64,000 nucleotides of DNA from Panagrolaimus kolymaensis (taxonomy: Eukaryota > Nematoda > Chromadorea > Rhabditida > Panagrolaimidae): contig JAJQJQ010000018.1 in assembly GCA_028622995.1 (NCBI GenBank), positions 2,170,001-2,234,000 of the forward strand, read 5' to 3'. The notes beneath the pieces are model-generated. The model made no database searches. It was given only the letters and a program-made list of their open reading frames with translations, and was not told the origin of the DNA. This document shows positions 24,598 through 40,089 of this stretch, piece after piece (the stretch's first letter is position 1; every line of letters begins with the position of its first letter). The position numbers and the translations under genes are program-made.

Positions 24598-26653
24598 TTT
24601 AGTTCTTAAAAAATATTCAAATCCAAAAAACGATGAAAGACATTCAGCATAAAATCATATGAAAACTCGGAATGATAAAGATGAGTGTTGAAAAAATGTT
24701 TCTTGAATAACGTTTTTTTATCTTCAATCTTCTAAAAAATTAAAGCAAAAAAAAAGGTATTTGATTTTCAAAGAAGAAAGAAAAATGTTTCTTCGAAAAT
24801 GAAAGCAACGTAGCAGAAGAGAAATATTTATGGACAAAAAGCCAAAACAATGCTCTGTCCACCGAAGCATTATTTTATAAAATCTCCAAACTTCAGCAAC
24901 TTTAAGAAAAAGAAATTTTATTAGAAAAATAAACAAGGTACATAGAAAATATTACAAATGTACTAAGCATAAATATGATAACTAATAACAGAAAAATGGT
25001 TAAGATGTAAGTTTAGATTTCAGTAATGTTACAGCAAGCAGTTGCTTAACGACGTTGCAGTGGATCCAAGTCTGCTACTAGCATTAAATGTATGCTGCAT
25101 GGCATTTGGTACTAGAGATTATTTGTGGTTTGTTGCTGGACATGATAGTGGATGGATGCTTGTTTAGCATGAGGAGATGAATAAATGCCTACAGTAACTT
25201 ATGTCCAGTTCAATCTACAGTATGAACCAAAAATAAATCTGTAATTTTAACGTATTCGACTTCTTTCTCCCAACAGAAGTTAGGTAATAGCAATAGAGCT
25301 AAGTGTTAACCTTAATATCACAACTATAATATTTATCACAAAGTAATAAAAGTTCTGATTTAACTTTCAAGTTTAAAGAAAAACTAAAAAAAGCTTCTTT
25401 GTTATTTTATTATTGGGCATAAAATAAACTGAAACAAAAACTTGAAATTTGTTTGACTTATTTTTTTGCATGGAATTTTTAAATCAAATTTTGGAAGAAA
25501 AAAACTAAAGCAGCAGAAGCAGAAAATATTATTTTTTGTTTATTTACCTTTTTTTGGTGGCCATATTCTTTTCATACCCTTTTTTATTTATTTATTAAAA
25601 CATTTCGTTAATCTATTATTATTCATCTATCTGACTGGCACTAATCCAGAAACGATTCTCCCTCCTCCCGTTGGGGAAAGAAGAGGTCACCATTTGCCTT
25701 CATCATCCTCAAGTGGTCGTCATCTTCGCGGCGTGTGCCAATCTTTTGTATTTGTGTTGTTGGTTGATTTCACAAGAAAAGAATCAGAAAAAAAATACAA
25801 ATTATCCTCTTTTTAATAAATAAAACTGTCAAAGTTCATTATGTCTTTAAATAACAAAGAATAAAATAAGCCTCTATCAACCTTGAAACTTAGAAATAAT
25901 AATAAAAAATCTTCAAGTGCCAACGGAAGAATGAAGAAGAGTCAAGTACATGATGATGAGGTGTTTTGAGATGAGACGATAGTTTTGTCAATAATAATTA
26001 TTGGTTATATTCATTGAAACTATCGAACTAAATTTAAAAATTCCCTCATTTTTTTGATTGAATTTTATTGAATATTATTTATGGATACTGTAGTCAATGG
26101 CAACAACTTTTTTTTCTTCTATTGTGTTGTCAAAGAGATTATTTTTATGCTAAAAAAATTCTGAAATTTCAATCCGTTTAAGTGCGCGAAAAAAATAAAA
26201 ACTTTTATTTTATTTTTTTTTATAAACGGAAACTGGGCGCCGCTTTGTCGACAGCTCGTGTGTGTTTGTATCATCTATGTGCCCATTTTTTGCATCTCCT
26301 CTCTCACACGCCACATTGGCTTTTTAACTACTTCGCCTTCTCTGCAGCCACTAGTCGTCGAAAAAGAGTGAAGAAAGATGCAAAAAGACTTGGAGGATAC
26401 GGTAATCAAAGTAAGGACAAGAAAAAAATGAATGAAAAATTCTAATGGCCCGTTTCTCCATTATATCAAAGTGTTATAAGATGTTTTTTTAAATAAAAAA
26501 ATCAAGAAATTTTGTTTGTTTTATTTAATCAGAAAAATCTTTCTTCAAAAACCGGAATAAAAGAAATAAGACAAAAGACACAGTAAAAATCCAATTTGCA
26601 AAAACCTTATCCCATTTTTTAAATAAATACCAGAAATGCAGCAACAATATAAA
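24598..26653. other. Two-kilobase gene-free region
   Basis: Lies between the ALG1 start and the FEZF stop. It is AT-rich with a slightly more complex patch at 25020-25210. On the minus strand that patch has a short open stretch (SPHAKQASIHYHVQQQ...) that could be an isolated exon, but no partner exon was found. The ORFs at 25466-25816 and 26182-26445 are low-complexity and not supported. Confidence 0.4.
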
Positions 26654-27969
<1,316 letters not shown>

Positions 27970-30850
27970 TTCAACAACAACAACCAAAAATAAAAATAAC
28001 AATAATTTTCAACAAAAATGGCAACAACCATCAACTGCCTCTCCCTTCTTTTTGGTGAGTGCTCATCTCGTTATTCTTGGACGGCCTTTTTTGGAGCTTT
28101 TTTTCTGCCATCCTTCTTCTTTTTCTTCCACCAAAAAAATCAACACAGCCATTTTCTTTGTAGGCGGTTCTCTTGGTTTTTTTGGATACTGTAATAAAAA
28201 AGAAAAGAAGAATAAGAATAATGCTGTTGACGCGTGTGTGGCGCTGTTTTTTTATTTTCTCAATTTTATTCTTTCTGTTTCACTTTTTCTTTTATTCAAC
28301 TGGTTATGAATATTCGTTTTTGTCATTTTATTTATTTTTTGCTGTCAAAAACCACAATGAAATTTTTTTTAGCCAAACTTTATTTTCCCTCAACCAATGG
28401 CGAAACCCATACAACAACAATAAAAAAAGCAGAAAAATATTATTTCATACACGAATAATAAAAAGAAAAATATATATATGTAATAACGCTTGAAGAAGGC
28501 GATAATAAAAGAGAGATAAGTGAACTTAGAAAAAAATACAAACTTATAATAATAAACATAATTTTTTTTGGATAATTGCAACCTGAACAAAAGTTTTTTT
28601 TAGTAAACCGATTTAAGAATAACATATTTTTGGGAATGAAATGTTCCCAAGGTTTGACTATAAATAATTATTATTTAAAAGGCATCAAATCAAAAATTTT
28701 AAAGACGCATTGATAAAAATAAATGATTAAAGGTGAGAGAGTAGAGAAGAGAGGAGGGCACGCTTGGAAGGAAGAAAGGCTTAGAATTCATTTTTTTTTA
28801 TTTTAGAAAAAAAATACAAAAGAGAAATAAAAAAAAGTATTTAAGGCTTAAAAATCGTCAAAAGTGCAAGAAAAAAAGAGGGATATATGATGATATAATA
28901 AGCATGGTACATGTGTGTGTGTTAATTAAAACACTGGCGATAGTTAATATCATTTGAAAAAAAAAGCTGCCGTTGATTTATTAGAGTATCACCAAATGAA
29001 GACGAAAAAACTCATAAGCAGCAGAAACTACCGTAATAGTCTGGGAAGTTTTTTAAACTTAAAAAAGGACTAAAAATCTAAGGATTATTTAAAAAAATAT
29101 TTTTTTTGAACCATTTTTTGTTTTTTTTTAAATTGGGATAATAATATTTAAAAATTATGATCTCACCATTTTTTAGTAGTAAATAAACGACTACAAGGAA
29201 GAAAAAGCACGCGTTGTATGAAAAAATAATTAACACATAAAAAAAGTTTGAGAGAAATCAAAAAAATAACATTGAAAGACTTTGAAAAATTTCTGTAGAG
29301 GCAAAACATTGGCTAGACGAGAGTTTTCATGAGTTTGACTTAAGTGTATAGAGAGAAAATAGAGAGGAAACTGTATAAAAAAACACGCAACAATAAGGAG
29401 ATTTAACTACCAGGAAAAAACTTTTAAAAAAATACAATACAATAAAAAAATTTGAATTCGTTTTTTTGTTTGTTTGAAAGTGTCAGGATGAAAAGTAATA
29501 ATAATAACACGTGCATATTCAAAGAGAGATATATTATAGCATATATTAAAGAGAGGAAGAGATTTATAAAAAATGCAGCAAAAAAAACAATATCTAAAAA
29601 ATATTAATATCACGAGAGACCTGAATTCTTTGGATCATTCAATTTTTTTGGTTAAATAAAAAAACATTGCATTTTTACTATTAAAAAAAGAGTTACAACG
29701 AAAAATGGACATTGCAAGAGGATTTTGAGCAAAACTAACTGGATAAAAAAAATAAAGGAATAAAGGGGAAATGGGTAAGAGAGAACATAAAATGCAAATT
29801 CAAAGCAATAAACAAGAGTCTGACTTGAATGGGGAATGTCTTTTTTAAAAAGTGCGATGAGATATAATAACAAAAAAATAAACCGAAGGCAATAATTCAC
29901 AAAGTTTGTTGAAAATTGACTTCTCCAAAAGTTCAAAAGTGAGTGTGAGCAAAATATGAGCAATATAAAAAAAGCACGGCAGATATTGATGACACGGATT
30001 TAAAAAATTAGAAAATCTCAAAAATTTGGCAATTCTTAAAAAACAAAATGTGATAAATTGCAAAAAGGAAAGAAGAAATTACATAGAAAAGCACAAACAA
30101 AAAATCACAACAACAAAAATATGGCATGAATATGAATATAATTTTTTTAGATATCACCAAAAATAAAAGACACGTCTCACCAAATAAAAAACAGGGTTGT
30201 TAATAAAAAAGATAAATAAACTAAGCAATATATGGGAAAGAAAGAGAATAATAATTACAATTTTTTTGTTGCTATTGTCCCCTGAATATGATACAAATGA
30301 AAATCCTGGAAACATCATTTTTGAATTCAAAGCTGCGCAATAATCAAAAATCGTGATACACTACCAAGATTTTCAAAGAGGCAATAAAAAACTTTACAAA
30401 AAAAATTAAATCTGGCAGTAAATAATATAATTTTAGAAAAAAATATGACCCTGCTTAAAAATAATGCCACAGGAAAAAAGGGAGAAAGGTATTTAAAATA
30501 AAAACTACGTATACGATAAAAAAAACTTTTTTTGTTTGAGATACTAAGATTGAATTGCAAGAAAAGAAAAAATAAGAAAGAACTAGAATTTAATATATTT
30601 AAAAAAAAGAAGTTGGTTTTAATTTTTTTTCGCTTTTGGCATTTAAAAAAAGAACATATTATATATCAAAAATTAATTATAATAATAATAATACATCATT
30701 GTAACAAGCTTTGAATGAGGAAGTTGATTACCCGGATGATGATAAAAAAAAAGCCTCACCGCGGGGCATACATAAATTTTGAGTATTGCGTAGGAAAGAA
30801 ACAAAAAGAGATAGAGAGATATAGAAAGAAATTACAAAATAATAATAAAA
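27970..30850. other. 2.9-kb FEZF upstream region, with purine-rich plus strand
   Basis: No credible gene. From about 28700 to 30850 the plus strand is strikingly rich in A and G (repeated GAGAGA and AAAAAA blocks), so the minus strand, the FEZF sense strand, is pyrimidine-rich. The region probably contains FEZF regulatory DNA and the 3' UTR of the next minus-strand gene. The minus-strand ORFs here are Phe/Leu-rich artefacts of this composition. Confidence 0.45.
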
Positions 30851-32696
30851 TTACAATTTAAGTGAACGAAATTTATGATCAAAAGGCATTTGGAAGGCAA
30901 ATGGATCGTAGACCCGATCCGGATCGTCTACCGGTGTTTGACTAGATGATGTACGAGATACTGGGCCACCAGGGGCAGCAGAAAAAGTTTGTTCTTTTTG
31001 GATTGGTGGACGAGAGAAGAATCTCTCATCAATTCCACCATTATTCATACCAGGTGGAGTTAATTCATGTGGAGGAGGTGACATTCCATTTCCACCAAGA
31101 AGTGGAAAACCTGTGGGTCCATTATAAAATGGAATAAAACCATTAGCATCACGCATATTTTGTTGTTGACGGTTTGCTCCACAATTGCATTTACAGGTAC
31201 AACCCAAGTTCATACCAACGCCAACCTAAAATAAATAATCAATTTGTAAGATATTTAAATTTTTTATATTTACCTCATTAGAAGTTTGAATTCCAACATC
31301 GGTCATGCGTTTAAAGTCAGTTAAAGGAGGGCTTGAATTCGCGAAGGGATCATTACGTTGAAGGAAATCATTTGAATTGCTATTACTTAACATATTATGC
31401 ATAATTGGTGGAACGATAGGTGGACGCATAGGTGGAGCTACTGCTAAAGGTGGAACTCCGCCATTACCAGATGTTGGACCATTAGGAATGGGTGTAAGTG
31501 GTTCATTGCTAAGCCAATTGGTTGGTTGATTTCGATGTCCTGGAATAATTGGGTCTTCACCAATCATTCCCATACCTGGATAATGATTTGCACTATTATA
31601 TTGCATAATCATTGCTACTGCAGAAGTATTATTGTAGGTAATTTGCTTTTGAATATTTGGTGAAAAATACATTGGGTAATGCTAAAAGCAAAATTATTAT
31701 TAAAACGTTTTTTGTTGAAAGTTAATTACTTTTTTGACGAAAGCATGATAATCAAAGTAAGGAATGTTGCGACGAACAGAAACAAAAAATTTGGCAGGAA
31801 ATGGCGCAAATACAAATGGATGCTTAATGAGAAAATCAACAAAGCGTCCACGATGATTGCTAATGCTATCCTTCATGAGGCGAGAAATTGTTGGAGTATT
31901 ATGAAAGTAGTGGAACAACGAATCCGATGGGGCAGCGCCTCCACGTCGAAGAAGAAACCCAGCAAGCATGCAAACAGTTGAATAAATTTCTGAAGGTTGA
32001 AGATAAACTCCATCAGTTCCTGTGATGCCAAAGATATATGAACGGCGTTCAATGAATTGGCGGCGCTTTAAGCTGCTTGAACCAATGTAACGATAAAGTT
32101 CATCATTTTGTGAGTTACTGATTCGACTGTGAAGACTTGAAAGAGGGATGACATTGCTGCGACTGGCAACAAAAAGATTAAGCATATAAACAATGGATTG
32201 AGTTTCCATTTCAACTGAATATGGATCTCGAGAATTTCCTGTTCCTTGATCGGTCATTTCCAAATCAATTTCTTCATTACCATCACTTGGGACATCCTAA
32301 AATTTAAAGCTACAGTACTGTCTAAAAATTATTTATTACGTTTTCTTGAAGTGGTGAAACAAATGAAGCAATCCAATCATTACTTTCGCTAGGAATTGCG
32401 AGAAATGAAAGAAGAAATCCTGTACGTAAAACTGTGGTTAAATCGGTGACATTCTAAAAAATTATAAGAGTAAGAAAGTCTTTCACCTTCAGTTTTATAG
32501 CTTCAAGTAAAATAAATACCTGATCGCAAAAATCTTTTAATTGAAACGAAACGGTGCATGAATTTGGTCGAGTAGCAGTAATTAATCCTGCTTTAGAACT
32601 CAACCAAGTAAGCTTTCCAATTCCGCGTACTACATTTGGAGGTACTTGTCCTTTAAATGTTGGGAAGACTACGGGACCTCCACCACCATTCTCCAT
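30851..32696 (-). CDS. Unrecognised nematode protein with Pro/Asn-rich tail
   Basis: Six exons from MENGGGGPVVFPTFKGQV (32696) to FDHKFRSLKL and a TAA at 30851, about 560 aa. The N-terminal block GIGKLTWLSSKAGLITA...VSFQLKDFCDQ looks like a small beta-barrel (cold-shock/S1-like), by eye only. The middle has two helical stretches of winged-helix character: ELYRYIGSSSLKRRQFIERR, and LFHYFHNTPTISRLMKDSI with FVDFLIKHPFVFAPFP. The last third is rich in Pro, Asn, Gly and Met and probably disordered. It includes a small Cys cluster (CTCKCNCG) and ends in a Pro/Ser/Phe-rich tail. The layout suggests an RNA-associated protein, but this is inference and I cannot name a family. An acceptor TTTTTTTAG precedes the ATG by nine bases. 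Confidence 0.7.
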
Positions 32697-34174
32697 GGCT
32701 GACGGCTAAAAAAATGATTATCTTATTAATCCCATCAAGAAAGAAAACTAAATAATCTTTAAATTTGTTCTTTGATCTCGAAAAGAACACGCAAATGTTT
32801 GAAAAAGGCATTATAGCAAAAATCAAAATATTTTTGGAAATCAAAAGATCAATTTGGTACAAATGGAAAAAAAAATTTAAATACAAAAATAGACAAAAAT
32901 ATGTTTATCTTTGTTTACCACAATCTCGTAAAAGCATAAAAATGCATGCCCAAAAACGATCAGATAATACGATAGGTAAATTACAAAATAGCCCGATCTA
33001 CTTTCCAACCCACTTAGAAAATCATTGATTTATAAAAGCATTCAATAAAATTATGAAAGCAAATGGAATGAGTAAAATTAATTAATAAATAAAAGCTTTG
33101 TCTAAAAAAGTTTCAAAAAAAGTAACCTTTTGTTAATGTGAATGAAAAAAAAACGAAAAAGAAAAAAAGAAAAAGAATTCGCGTTGTGATTATTGATGTA
33201 ATGTCGCTTTATATAAATAAGAAAGACAAACATGGCATACCCAAATGCAATGCATTGAGCACCAAGCAACAACAAGGAAAGAAATGGAGAGAAAAGGTGG
33301 TCAAAAAATGACCAAACTAAATTACTAACAAGCCCTTAAGGTTAGCATTGTCGTCCATCAATTAGCAAAGCTATGTTTTTAATGAAAAAATCACGAGCAA
33401 ACTTGTGTATTAACAAAATATTGGTTGGATGGACGCACACACATACATATATATATGCACGATTAAAGCTCTAACATATAGTTTTTTTACCGTACGTCTT
33501 TCAAGTATTCCAATGAAGACACCATCGTGAACGCATTCGTTGTTTGCAACGAGGTCAGTCGTCGTCGTAGTCGTAACACATAACTATCCTCCATTTTTTT
33601 CTATTTTCATTTTTCTTTCTTTTTTTGTTTGGAAAAATAAAAATATGAGAGACAACGACATTTTCAATGAACGAACGAAGAAGGGTGCGAGCGCAACAAC
33701 ACAAGGCAGCGGTTTGTTGGTTGCCAGTAGGCAGCAAGCAACAACAGCAGCAGCCGTGGTGGCGGCGGCGTGTATATAGCAGCAACAACATTTGCTTGCT
33801 TCTTGCTCAATACCCTTTCCTTTATATTTTTTTTATTCTCCCGCATTTTGCGTCGATAAACCAACGAATGAATGAATGAAAGTATTATTATGTGCGCGGG
33901 GATGCGCAGTCAAAATATGGCCACTTTTTTGTTTCCCTAAAGAGAGGCATCAAAAAAATTGTTTTTGATTTCAAGCTTAATTTTTTTAAGTGTATGTATT
34001 AGAAAATCGATAAGGCATAAACTTTTTAAAAATCTAACAATTCTATAAAATAGTTATTTTCTTTATTTTGTTTATTTTGATTTACATTGTACTATCAGCA
34101 TTGCATAGATACTATGATACAAAAATAATAAAGTTAAAAATATTACAAAAATAAACATAAAAAATCAAAATAAA
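32697..34174. other. Intergenic, 1.5 kb
   Basis: Upstream region of the preceding gene and 3' flank of GFAT. It holds a short, relatively GC-rich patch with CAG/GGC-type simple repeats at about 33690-33790, and an AT alternation near 33440-33460. The ORFs over the GC patch on both strands are composition artefacts. Confidence 0.4.
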
Positions 34175-36772
<2,598 letters not shown>

Positions 36773-37399
36773 GATGAATAAGTTTTTAGTCTAAAAAAAT
36801 AATCTAAGAGATAGAAAAATGATAAAAATATAGAGTGGTAGCAGCACGGGCTAACTTTCAACTAAGAAAGGAGAACATGAATGAATAAGCTTTTTTATGA
36901 TTTTTTTATGAAAAAGCACATAAACTAAATCGAACACGGCGGTTGATCTGAATGAAGAGAATAACATTCCCTTTTGTTTTACTCACACTCGTTATTCTCG
37001 TTTTTTTATTTTTTTTTTCTCGAGGACACGTATCTTTGGCGGGTGACCATCCTTTTTTTGGTTTTAGTGTTAGCATTTCTCATTTACATTGTTGCGACGT
37101 GGCGTAACACGTCAATTACATATGACTTCAAAAAATAATTTTTCTCATACAAAATAAAGAAGAGATAGGCGGTAATAAAATGGAGCATGTCATCATGAAA
37201 AGCAAAAACAAATAAATATAAGATTGCAATAACTGATTATTTATCTATTCACTGAACTTTAATTTGTCTATCTATATGCGGTATCATAATTTATGTTTGA
37301 ATTCTCAACCCCATGATAACAGGTTTATAATGTTTATGAATGTGTTTTTAACGATATGTTTTACCTCATAGATAAGCAAAAGAGATACTTCAGAGGCGT
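36773..37399. other. Divergent promoter, GFAT (-) and the small ORF/ABCB8 pair (+)
   Basis: 0.6 kb, no gene. A TACTTCAG acceptor eight bases before the small ORF marks a probable spliced-leader site at 37391. Confidence 0.4.
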
Positions 37400-37564
37400 A
37401 TGTATAAAGAAATGGAAAATGGTCAAGCAAAGGTTAAAGGTCGCAAAATTAGACCAACCAAACTTTTAGCACGAAAATTATTTAAAGAAAAAGATTATCA
37501 ATCAAAAAAGCTTATGAAGAAGATAAGAAGCAAATTAATTCCACAATCAATGCCTTATTTTTAA
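37400..37564 (+). CDS. Small basic protein upstream of ABCB8
   Basis: A 54-codon ORF, MYKEMENGQAKVKGRKIRP through KKIRSKLIPQSMPYF, very rich in Lys and Arg (about one residue in three). It follows a TTCAG acceptor by six bases and ends only 31 nt before the ABCB8 start, so the two may share a transcript. Composition suggests an RNA-binding, ribosomal or nucleolar protein; I do not recognise a family. It could also be the last exon of a longer gene, although no upstream exon was found. The compact, non-repetitive codons argue against chance. Confidence 0.5.
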   Translation: MYKEMENGQAKVKGRKIRPTKLLARKLFKEKDYQSKKLMKKIRSKLIPQSMPYF

Positions 37565-37595
37565 ACATAAATTTAAACTTTTATTTATTTTCTAA

Positions 37596-39897
37596 ATGCT
37601 TTCTAAATTGTTAAACTACACAACGTGCCGTCATTTTTTACCTGTATCCATTGATCAGCAAACACTTTTGCTGCTTCGAAAGCAGCTAAACTTTGGATCA
37701 AAATCATGGAAAAGTTTAAAATCAAGCATTGTTAAATATGATTCAGCGGTTTTTACTAAAACAATAAAGGCATTCAGACTTTCTGGAATTGCCTTAGGAT
37801 CTGGTTATTGTTTAGCTAAATCTGTTAGGTAAGTCTCTCTTGAAGAAGGTGGTTTTAAATGCATTTTTTGGAAATTTCAGAACAAGTTATTGTAAATCCA
37901 AAAACGTTTCAAGTCGTATTCTGGATAATAAAGGCCCTGTATTTGTTCATCCAATAACATGGAGTGATCTATGGGAAATTATTAGGCCATATTTTCATTT
38001 CTTAATTTTTGCAACTGCAGTAAGTTATTTAAAATTTCATTATAACACTTTTACATGTAATTTTTTTTTCAGGGTGCCATAGTTGTTGCTTTATTAAACA
38101 TTCGATTACCAATTTTGCTTGGAGATCTTGTAAATGTTATTGCTGGTTTATTAACAAAAAAGAATGATTTACAATTGGCAACAATTAATCCAATTGCATT
38201 AAAACTTTTGAGCTTATATGTTGCTCAAGCATTTTTTACCTTTCTTTATATTACTTCTCTTTCAATTATGGGCGAAAGAATGGCAGCGGATTTACGAGTA
38301 AAACTTTTGAATAAACTTCTTCATCATGATATGTATTTTTTTGATGAACAAAGAACGGGAGAACTTAGTGATAGACTCAATAATGATGTTCAGGAATTTA
38401 AAAGTAGTTTTAAATCATGCGTTGCTCAAGGTTTAAGAACTTTTGCTCAAGTTTGTTGTTTTCAAGTTTTAACTAATTTATATTTTTTGGCAATTTTAGA
38501 CTGGTGGATGTATCATTTCTCTTTATTTCATTTCTCCAACTATGACTTTGTTAACTGTTGGAATTGTTCCTTGTGTTATTTTGATTGGAACTTTTTGTGG
38601 AGCTTTATTACGCCAAGTTAGCCTTGCAGCTCAAGCTCAATCTGCAAGGGCTTCCGGAGTTGCGGAAGAAGCATTACAAAATATTCGGACTGTAAAAGCA
38701 TTTGCCATGGAAGATGCTGAAGTCGAGTAATTTTATATTGACTTTTTGGAATTATTATTAAATAATTAAATTTAGTCTTTATGCTCGCGAAGTAGATAAA
38801 GCTCGTGTAATGAGTGAACAACTTGGAGCTGGAATTGGCATCTTTCAAGCTGGCACAAATGTATTCCTTAATGGCATAGTTTTGGGAATTTTGTATGGTG
38901 GAGCACAATTAATGGTTAGTAATGACTTAACTCCCGGCCAGTTAATGAGCTTCCTTATAACGTCACAAACTATTCAAAAGTCTTTGTCTCAATTATCACT
39001 GGTTTTTGGACAAGCTGTAAAAGGGTGGACATCATGTGCTAGAATTGTTGAATTATTGCGACTTGATACTGTCAATATATATGGCGAACATAGAATTCCA
39101 TATCACACATTATTTGGGGATTTAGAGCTTCAAGATTTATCCTTCCAATATCCATCACGTCCAGATAAAATTGTCTTTGAAAAATTGAATTTAAAAATTG
39201 AAGCTGGAAAAACTGTAGCGCTATGTGGGCCATCTGGAGCAGGTTAGTCTAAACGTATGAGGCATTTCTGTATTCTCTTTTTTAAGGTAAAAGCACCATT
39301 GTTTCATTGATTGAACGCTTATATGAACCCACTTCTGGTAGAGTCATGCTAGATGGAACAGATTTGAGACAAATTGACCCATATTGGCTCCGACGAAATG
39401 TTATTGGAATTATTTCTCAAGAACCTGTACTTTTTGCAACTACCATTGAAGAAAATATTCGTTATGGTAAACCTGAAGCAACGGATGAAGAAGTTCGAGA
39501 AGCTGCAAAACTTGCAAATGCTCATGAATTTATTGAAACTTTTCCTGATAAATATAAAACCCTCGTGGGTGAAAGAGGCGTCACACTTAGTGGTGGAGAA
39601 AAGCAAAGAGTGGCTGTGGCTCGAGCATTACTAAAAGATCCACCTATTTTGATTTTGGATGAAGCTACTTCAGCTTTGGATCAAGTTAATGAACAAAAAG
39701 TTCAAGAAGCATTATCTCGAGTTATGAGAAATCGTACTGTACTTATTATTGCTCATCGATTAAGTACAATTCGAAATGCAGATGTTATTTATGTAATAAA
39801 AGAAGGAAAAGTTTGTGAACAAGGAAATCATGCCACTTTAATGAAACACAAAGGCGTTTATGCTGCTTTGGTTCAAATGCAACAAGAAGTAAAATAG
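37596..39897 (+). CDS. ABCB8: Mitochondrial ABCB8-type half-transporter
   Basis: Six exons encode an N-terminal extension rich in basic and hydroxylated residues (mitochondrial presequence-like), one transmembrane domain and one nucleotide-binding domain. In the membrane part, NVQIPLLLG-like [50 protein letters not shown] and [17 protein letters not shown] are the blocks that distinguish ABCB8 from ABCB7 and ABCB10. The ATPase has a Walker A GPSGAGKST (split by an intron after GAG), Q-loop ISQEPVLFA, signature LSGGEKQR, Walker [13 protein letters not shown] and H-loop IIAHRLSTI. Orthologues sit in the mitochondrial inner membrane, where ABCB8 has been linked to iron export and K-ATP channel activity. 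The start at 37596 lies 31 nt after the preceding stop, with no AG acceptor between. Confidence 0.92.
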
Positions 39898-40089
39898 GAA
39901 CTTTGTATTAGTTGTTAATTATTTTAGAATAATAAAAAATAGATATTTATTTTATGCAAAGATTTTATTGGCAAAAAAGCGTTTAAATAAAGCAAAAAAA
40001 AACAGGTCAATAACAAATTGAATAAATACATTAACATGATGAAGGGTTTGTACAACTAACTTAGAGACTAGGAGGATAAAATAAAAATT

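Noticed and set aside
25020..25210. Possible isolated minus-strand exon
   Set aside because: Short open stretch with a plausible acceptor but no matching upstream exon or recognisable protein.
25466..26445. Two plus-strand ORFs in the ALG1-FEZF spacer
   Set aside because: Phe/Leu- and Lys-rich composition artefacts without exon structure.
27970..28002. Extended FEZF N-terminus
   Set aside because: The upstream codon is TTG, not ATG, and the added residues come from a GTT repeat; ATG at 27969 is preferred.
33540..33879. Overlapping ORFs on both strands near a GC-richer patch
   Set aside because: Produced by CAG/GGC and GTC simple repeats; open in several frames at once, so not informative.
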